From the NCBI GenBank assembly GCA_000611775.1, contig KK106985.1:2740648-2804647 (forward strand): a stretch of 64,000 nucleotides of DNA. Reading direction: 5' to 3'. The position numbers and the translations under genes were made by a program. Position 1 is the first letter of the stretch, and the number at the start of each line of letters is the position of its first letter. Shown here in pieces: positions 58,986 through 64,000 of the stretch. Source of the stretch: Umbilicaria muhlenbergii (taxonomy: Eukaryota; Ascomycota; Lecanoromycetes; Umbilicariales; Umbilicariaceae). The notes beneath the pieces were generated by a model that saw nothing but the letters and a program-made list of their open reading frames with translations, made no database searches and was not told the origin of the DNA.

Positions 58986-59929
58986 TGTGTTTCGGAGTTC
59001 AGGCAGTCACAGCAGGGCGTATAGTTAGGCCGTTCCCACCCCGTTCTCAGAGAGTTAGTCGTCTCTGTATCTAGATTTGCCCCTAAAAGCGATCTAAAGT
59101 CGGTGCCAGGCCTTGAATAAGGTACTTAGCATGGTGATTGGGAATTTAGAGCGGGGTTAGAAACGGGTTGAAGTTAAGCCACAGCGTCAACGGATGCAGA
59201 GCTGAGTCCATATGTGACACGAGCTAAGGATTATCTGTGCTCAGCGTAAGGTTTGTTTCGAGTCTGTCGCTGCGAGTGTTGACCAAGTGGCTGGGCGGGA
59301 GGTGGCAGGCTGGAATAAATGACAGCTCTAATGCTATATCGAGCTTAGTCGTCACGGGGCGGATTAAGTATAACCCGCCGAACCACAGCGAGTGAGATTC
59401 GATCACATCACTCACCTTGAGCAGGAGGGCTTTGTAAGAGGCTGGGTGTACAACGGTCGTCGTATAGGTGTTGAACGGGGTGTCGTAGGCAGTATAGTCA
59501 CGATAGGGCCAATGCAGTGGTTATACGTCTTCTATTTTGGTGAGAAAACTGATCGCTGAGGAAGCAGGTTTCTGAACCTCCTTGCGAAGAGTTTTCACTT
59601 GATGCCAAGGCGCTAGGCGCTGAGTCATCATGTCTATAATGTCGTACTATAGTTGCCTCAGCTAGCTCAGACCTCATTCTGAAAAAGCTTGCTAGCGCGC
59701 ATCACGCTGGCAAAACCATGAAGTTAACCTGTTCAGATAACTTTTCTCCATAGGGTCTGAGCGTGTTATTGATAATTACAGGTTGAAATCACTTCCAGAC
59801 ATGTAATTTAAGTTTAGTGCAATGCTCAGATATTTCTGCTGTGTACATCTGAGAAATACTTTGTAAGCATTCAGTGTACGGAGCTCACCAGGTGCTAGTT
59901 CAGAATAGGAAAGATTATGCTTAACAACA

Positions 59930-62900
59930 GCATGACCTTGTGAAGGTAACTTTCATTAATGAATTAACCTCATGAGAGAGCTCAGTCAATAAACATCACT
60001 CCTGACACTTCATAAAAGTGATTAAAGGAGTTAACATCATTGATGACATCTCATGAAAGTGTCATTCAGCAATGAATACCTCATGAAGACAGCTTCACTG
60101 AGGTGATTACTTCATGAGACCTTCCTCAGGCAGGTGTTATGACTTAGTCAGGACAGTACTTGAAAGTATGCACTTGCAGTGAACAGCTGATATCAATTGA
60201 AGTGATCAAGGTGATCAAGGGCATGATCACCTTGATCATCTCAATCAGGGTGATCAAGCTGATTGAAGTGATCAAGGGTTCAATCATCATAATCACCTCA
60301 ATCACATGAGTCTCCTAGAGTCTATATAATCACAAGTAGATTTATAGTTAGGAGCTCATACTCAACTCATGTATTAAATGCAATCTCTTAGATTTATGAT
60401 TATTAGTTCCCTCACTTGATTTTAACCTTAAGGTCATATAGTTCATTGAATCTTGTCTAGTTCATTGAATCATACCTGTAGTTCATTGAATGACAGTATT
60501 ACTTCAGTCACTATGACATCACCTGTTACACTTTGAGCATCAACTTACAGGGTATCAGTTGTGCAATGAATTGACTCATCAGTCTCAAGATGTTTAAATC
60601 CTCTGACAGAGAAAAATCAGTCATTGAACATTCCTTTAATAAAGTAGTCTGAGTTAAGATCCTGTTACTGAATAAGTTTCTTGATGAGAGAAGAATGTTA
60701 AATTTGTTCTTCACTCAGCTTGACATGTACCTGTGATTCAACAAGACTCTATTCATTTTGAAATCAGAGAAAGTGTTGTTCACCTTTTCATTTCTGAGGT
60801 TGAATGCTTTGAACTGATTCAAACCTATCCTTTGAGATTACCTTGACAACAAAACTGAAGATCAGGATGACTCAATTAATGAAATCTTTCATGATTTAAA
60901 AAAGTTCAAGAAGCAGATAAGAATAATGTTTAAAACAGTTAATGAAAAGAAAATGATGAAGTGAGAGATCTGCAACATTCAGCAGAAAGAAGCAGCTGCT
61001 ACATACACAGTAAACTTTCAAAGACTCATCTCACATATGAATTAAGATGATATTGCTTTGACAGCGCAATATTATAAGAGACTGAAAGATGTGATGAAAG
61101 ATGAAATCTTTAAGACTGAACACCCTGTCATGCTCTCAGAAATGATTGAATGATCAATCATCATCAACAACTGAGCTTATGAATAAAGTTTAAAAAAGAG
61201 TCATAAGATTCTTGTACCTTGAAGGGCTGAGAAGAATCATGAGTGTCAGTATAATAATTAATTTTACTATGAACCTCAACTCATGAAAATTGATGCTGTT
61301 ACTCAAGTGAATCAATTTCAGTGAGGGAAAGGATCAGGGAAGAACTCAGAAAAAAAAAAAAAGCTTCATGAAAACAATTATTATAATTATGAAAAATCAG
61401 GATACTTCACCTGAGACTGTTGAAATCTTGAAAAAATCATTCAATCAAAGAAGACATATGCTGCCACATAAGAAGTAAAAGGCAAAGATAATCATAATGT
61501 TATGTCTTAAACAGCATGTTATGATGATGACTGTCACATACATCAGAGTGATAAAGATGGCTCTGAATGATTTTCACATCAACTTAAGAGTATAAGAGAA
61601 TACGTCACTGCCTCTCACTTAAATCAAGTTGCAGACTTGAAGAAACAGCAAACCTGATGAGATTAATTCAGTCAAAAAGACAATTATGTTGACAGTGATG
61701 AAACAATGCCCTCATCTAGTGAGGAGGAAGACTTCATGAAAGTAACAAACTCTGATGACTCAAAAGAACTCATTGAGAAGAATGATGATATTTAAGCATT
61801 CACTCATGAAGAACAGTGGCTGAAAACTTATGAAGAAGTATTTAAAATGTTGAAAGAATCTCCTGAGAATTATGAAAATCATGTAAATCAATTGCAGGAA
61901 CAAATTCTGTGAATAATTAAAAACATGTTCACTCAGAAAGATGAAATCAAGAAAGTGAATTATCAAGATATACTCAGAGAAACATCATCAAAAGGTTCAA
62001 AGTTCATCATGAAAGAAGGATACATTACTCTTGATGAAGCACACATCTCAAGGAAACTACACATGAAAGTTTAAGAACTCTGAAGTGAATACTTAAAGTT
62101 AAACCTGATACAGTATTCAGACAAGAAAGTCAACTCAAAGAACTTCAAGTATGTGAGAGAGAATCTGAGATTCCTCTCATCTAGTTCAAAAAATTAAAGA
62201 GCTTTTCAGGTCAGAGACCTCTGAAGACACCTGAATTAAAGTCTTTAAAAAAGGTGATTGCTAAAGAAATCACTGTCACAGAAGACATGAGCAACTTCTG
62301 TGTTTAAGTTAAAGTAAAAGGTCACTCAGTCAGACTGTTAATCAACAGTGACTGTACAGAAAATTTCTTGAATTCATGATTCACAAAAATGAACAGGATA
62401 GAAATTCAGAAAAAGCAGAATTCTTATTCACTTTAAGAGTTTAATGAAACTCTTATGAAACATAACAATGATCATGTGAATGAAGAAACTGTACTGACAC
62501 TGATTCAGATAAGTTGACACTGAGAAAAAATCAATTTCAACATTACAGAGCAGTCAGGAAGTGACATAATTTTAAGCATATTTTAACTTCAAGCAGTCAA
62601 TCTCATGATTGATTGAGCTGAAAATAAGATATACTTCATTAAAAGTAGTACTTTTATGAAGTTATATTCAGTTCTACACTCACCTGAAGGAGTGAAAGTC
62701 TTCACTATGACAATGAAAGAGACACATGAGGAGTTAAAAAATTCTGATGCAAAGATACTGTGAACTAGGTGAGTTGATGATGACTGAGACCTTATTATCA
62801 AGTTATTTATCCCTAAAGAATACAAAGACTTCAAAGAGTTGTTTACAGCAGTAAAGAAACAAGATGCCTTGCTGAAACATTAAGAATGAGATCATAAAAT

Positions 62901-64000
62901 CAAGATCATGAAAGAGTGCAAACTGATGAAGTAACTCATATACTCATTGTCACCTCAGAAGTTAAATGCATTGTGAGAATATTTAAAGAAGAACTTACAA
63001 AAAGAATTCATTCAGAAATCTTAATCTTTAGCAGGATATCTGATATTGTTTATCTTAAAATCTGATGAATCATTGAGATTGTGTGTTGACTACAGGGTAT
63101 TAAACAACATAATGATAAAAAACAATTACTCACTGCTGCTCATATCAGAACTGCAGGACAGATTTCAGAAAGTATAATAATTCATGAAATTCAACATCTC
63201 AAGAGCATTCAACCAGATATAAATAAAAAAAGATGATGAATGAAAAACAACATTTCAAACATGCTCAAGACTATATGAGTACTTGATAATGTTGTTCAGA
63301 TTAATCAACACCCCTGCAACTTTTCAGGCTTTCATCAACAATATTTTATGATAATATTTAAATCAGTTCATGATCATCTACCTTGATGATATACTGATGT
63401 ACTTGAAAATGAAAGAGTAACACATCAAACATGTTCAGAAAGTTCTACAAGCGCTAAAAGACACTGACTTGTGAGTTAAGCTTAAGAAAAGTCTTTTTCA
63501 TGTCAAGGAAGTTCAATTCCTCAGATTTATCATCACATCAGAAGGTCTATGAATGAATCTGAAAAAAATCAGTTTCATGATTAAATGATCAGTTCTGATG
63601 AATGTTAAGGAAGTACAATTCTTCTTAAGCTTTGCAAACTTCTATAGAAAGTTCATTAAGAAATATTTTAAAATCACAGCACCTCTAATGAAGTTGATGA
63701 AGAAAGACTGAAAGTTTGTTTAATTTACTGAAGCACAAAAATCCTTCAAAGAGCTGAAGAAGCACTTCACATCATAATTAATTCTCATGAGTTTTGACCC
63801 TGAGAAGCTTATTATGCTTGAGATGAATGCATCAGACAGAGCTATAGAAGCATGCATTAATCAATCAGATGATAAAAAATGTCTGTGATTAATAACTTAT
63901 TACTCACAGAAGCTTTTAAGTGCTGAACAGAGTTATAAAATACACAACAAGAAGCTGTTAACTATTGTTGATGCATTCAAGCAATGACATGTATATCTTG
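59930..64000 (+). mobile_element. Ty3/Gypsy LTR retrotransposon, decayed fossil, continues past window end
   Basis: AT-rich block whose broken reading frames carry, in order: a non-coding leader or LTR-like part with a TATATAA box near 60324; gag-like region about 60,850-61,450 with a zinc-knuckle-like remnant; aspartic protease remnant near 62,330; reverse transcriptase about 62,950-63,530 (YLDDIL active-site signature near 63,385); RNase H about 63,790 to the edge. Order protease-RT-RNase H supports Ty3/Gypsy. The frames hold dozens of breaks, so it is inactive and probably old. LTR ends are not defined. Almost no CpG remains (see findings). Confidence 0.88.
60203..60238. repeat. Perfect 15-base inverted repeat, 6-base loop
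   Basis: Arms TGATCAAGGTGATCA (60203-60217) and its exact reverse complement (60224-60238), within a cluster of TGATCAAG words across 60187-60308 in the leader of the fossil element. Could form a hairpin; probably part of the element's LTR. Confidence 0.85.

Larger units (their letters stand above)
58415..59930. other. Intergenic region with two minisatellites, grading into AT-rich DNA
   Basis: Upstream of the NOS-like gene. Contains two minisatellites (58561-58770 and 58861-58985). From about 59,650 the base composition shifts to AT-rich. No gene called. Confidence 0.55.

Overview
This window is nuclear DNA of a filamentous ascomycete (Pezizomycotina). The genes carry many short introns (about 44-160 bases) with GT...AG ends and CTAAC/CTGAC-like branch sites. 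The families are typical of moulds: Dal5-type and sugar transporters, a NACHT-ankyrin NLR, a CorA-like two-helix protein and a Pca1-like metal ATPase. At the right end lies an AT-rich block holding a decayed Ty3/Gypsy element that has almost no CpG. The genus cannot be told from the sequence alone. No tRNA, rRNA or CRISPR was found.

Layout. At 0-6 kb there is the 5' part of an anion/allantoate-type MFS transporter (runs off the left edge), a small spliced secreted protein and a CorA-like membrane protein. At 6-21 kb is a housekeeping block: NIPA-type Mg transporter with a very long tail, patatin-like protein whose catalytic serine is glycine, Pca1-like P1B-ATPase, MOSC protein, an unknown protein and a CinA/PncC-type amidase. 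At 21-28 kb are a 1519-residue NLR and a second Dal5-like MFS transporter. The 28-34 kb stretch is gene-poor and holds diverged dispersed repeats and a Copia LTR relic. A hexose transporter follows at 34.4-36.3 kb, then 4 kb of non-coding DNA with short tandem repeats.

From 40.5 to 51.9 kb lies what may be the most interesting unit: an acyltransferase-3 membrane protein, a processive GT2 polysaccharide synthase and, divergent from it across 2.65 kb, a one-exon fusion of a GH16-like lectin/glucanase domain with a second acyltransferase-3 domain. Together they look like a locus that makes, exports and acylates an extracellular polysaccharide. A broken-looking Thr-rich secreted gene lies beside it.

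From 54.8 to 58.4 kb is a seven-exon gene whose spliced product is a full nitric oxide synthase-like fusion (oxygenase plus FMN, FAD and NADPH domains), with several active-site positions changed. Beyond it come two minisatellites and then the fossil retroelement, which continues past the window end.

Gene models were built by hand: exon joins were accepted when splice sites, phase and family alignment agreed. Family names come from recognised motifs; no database search was run.
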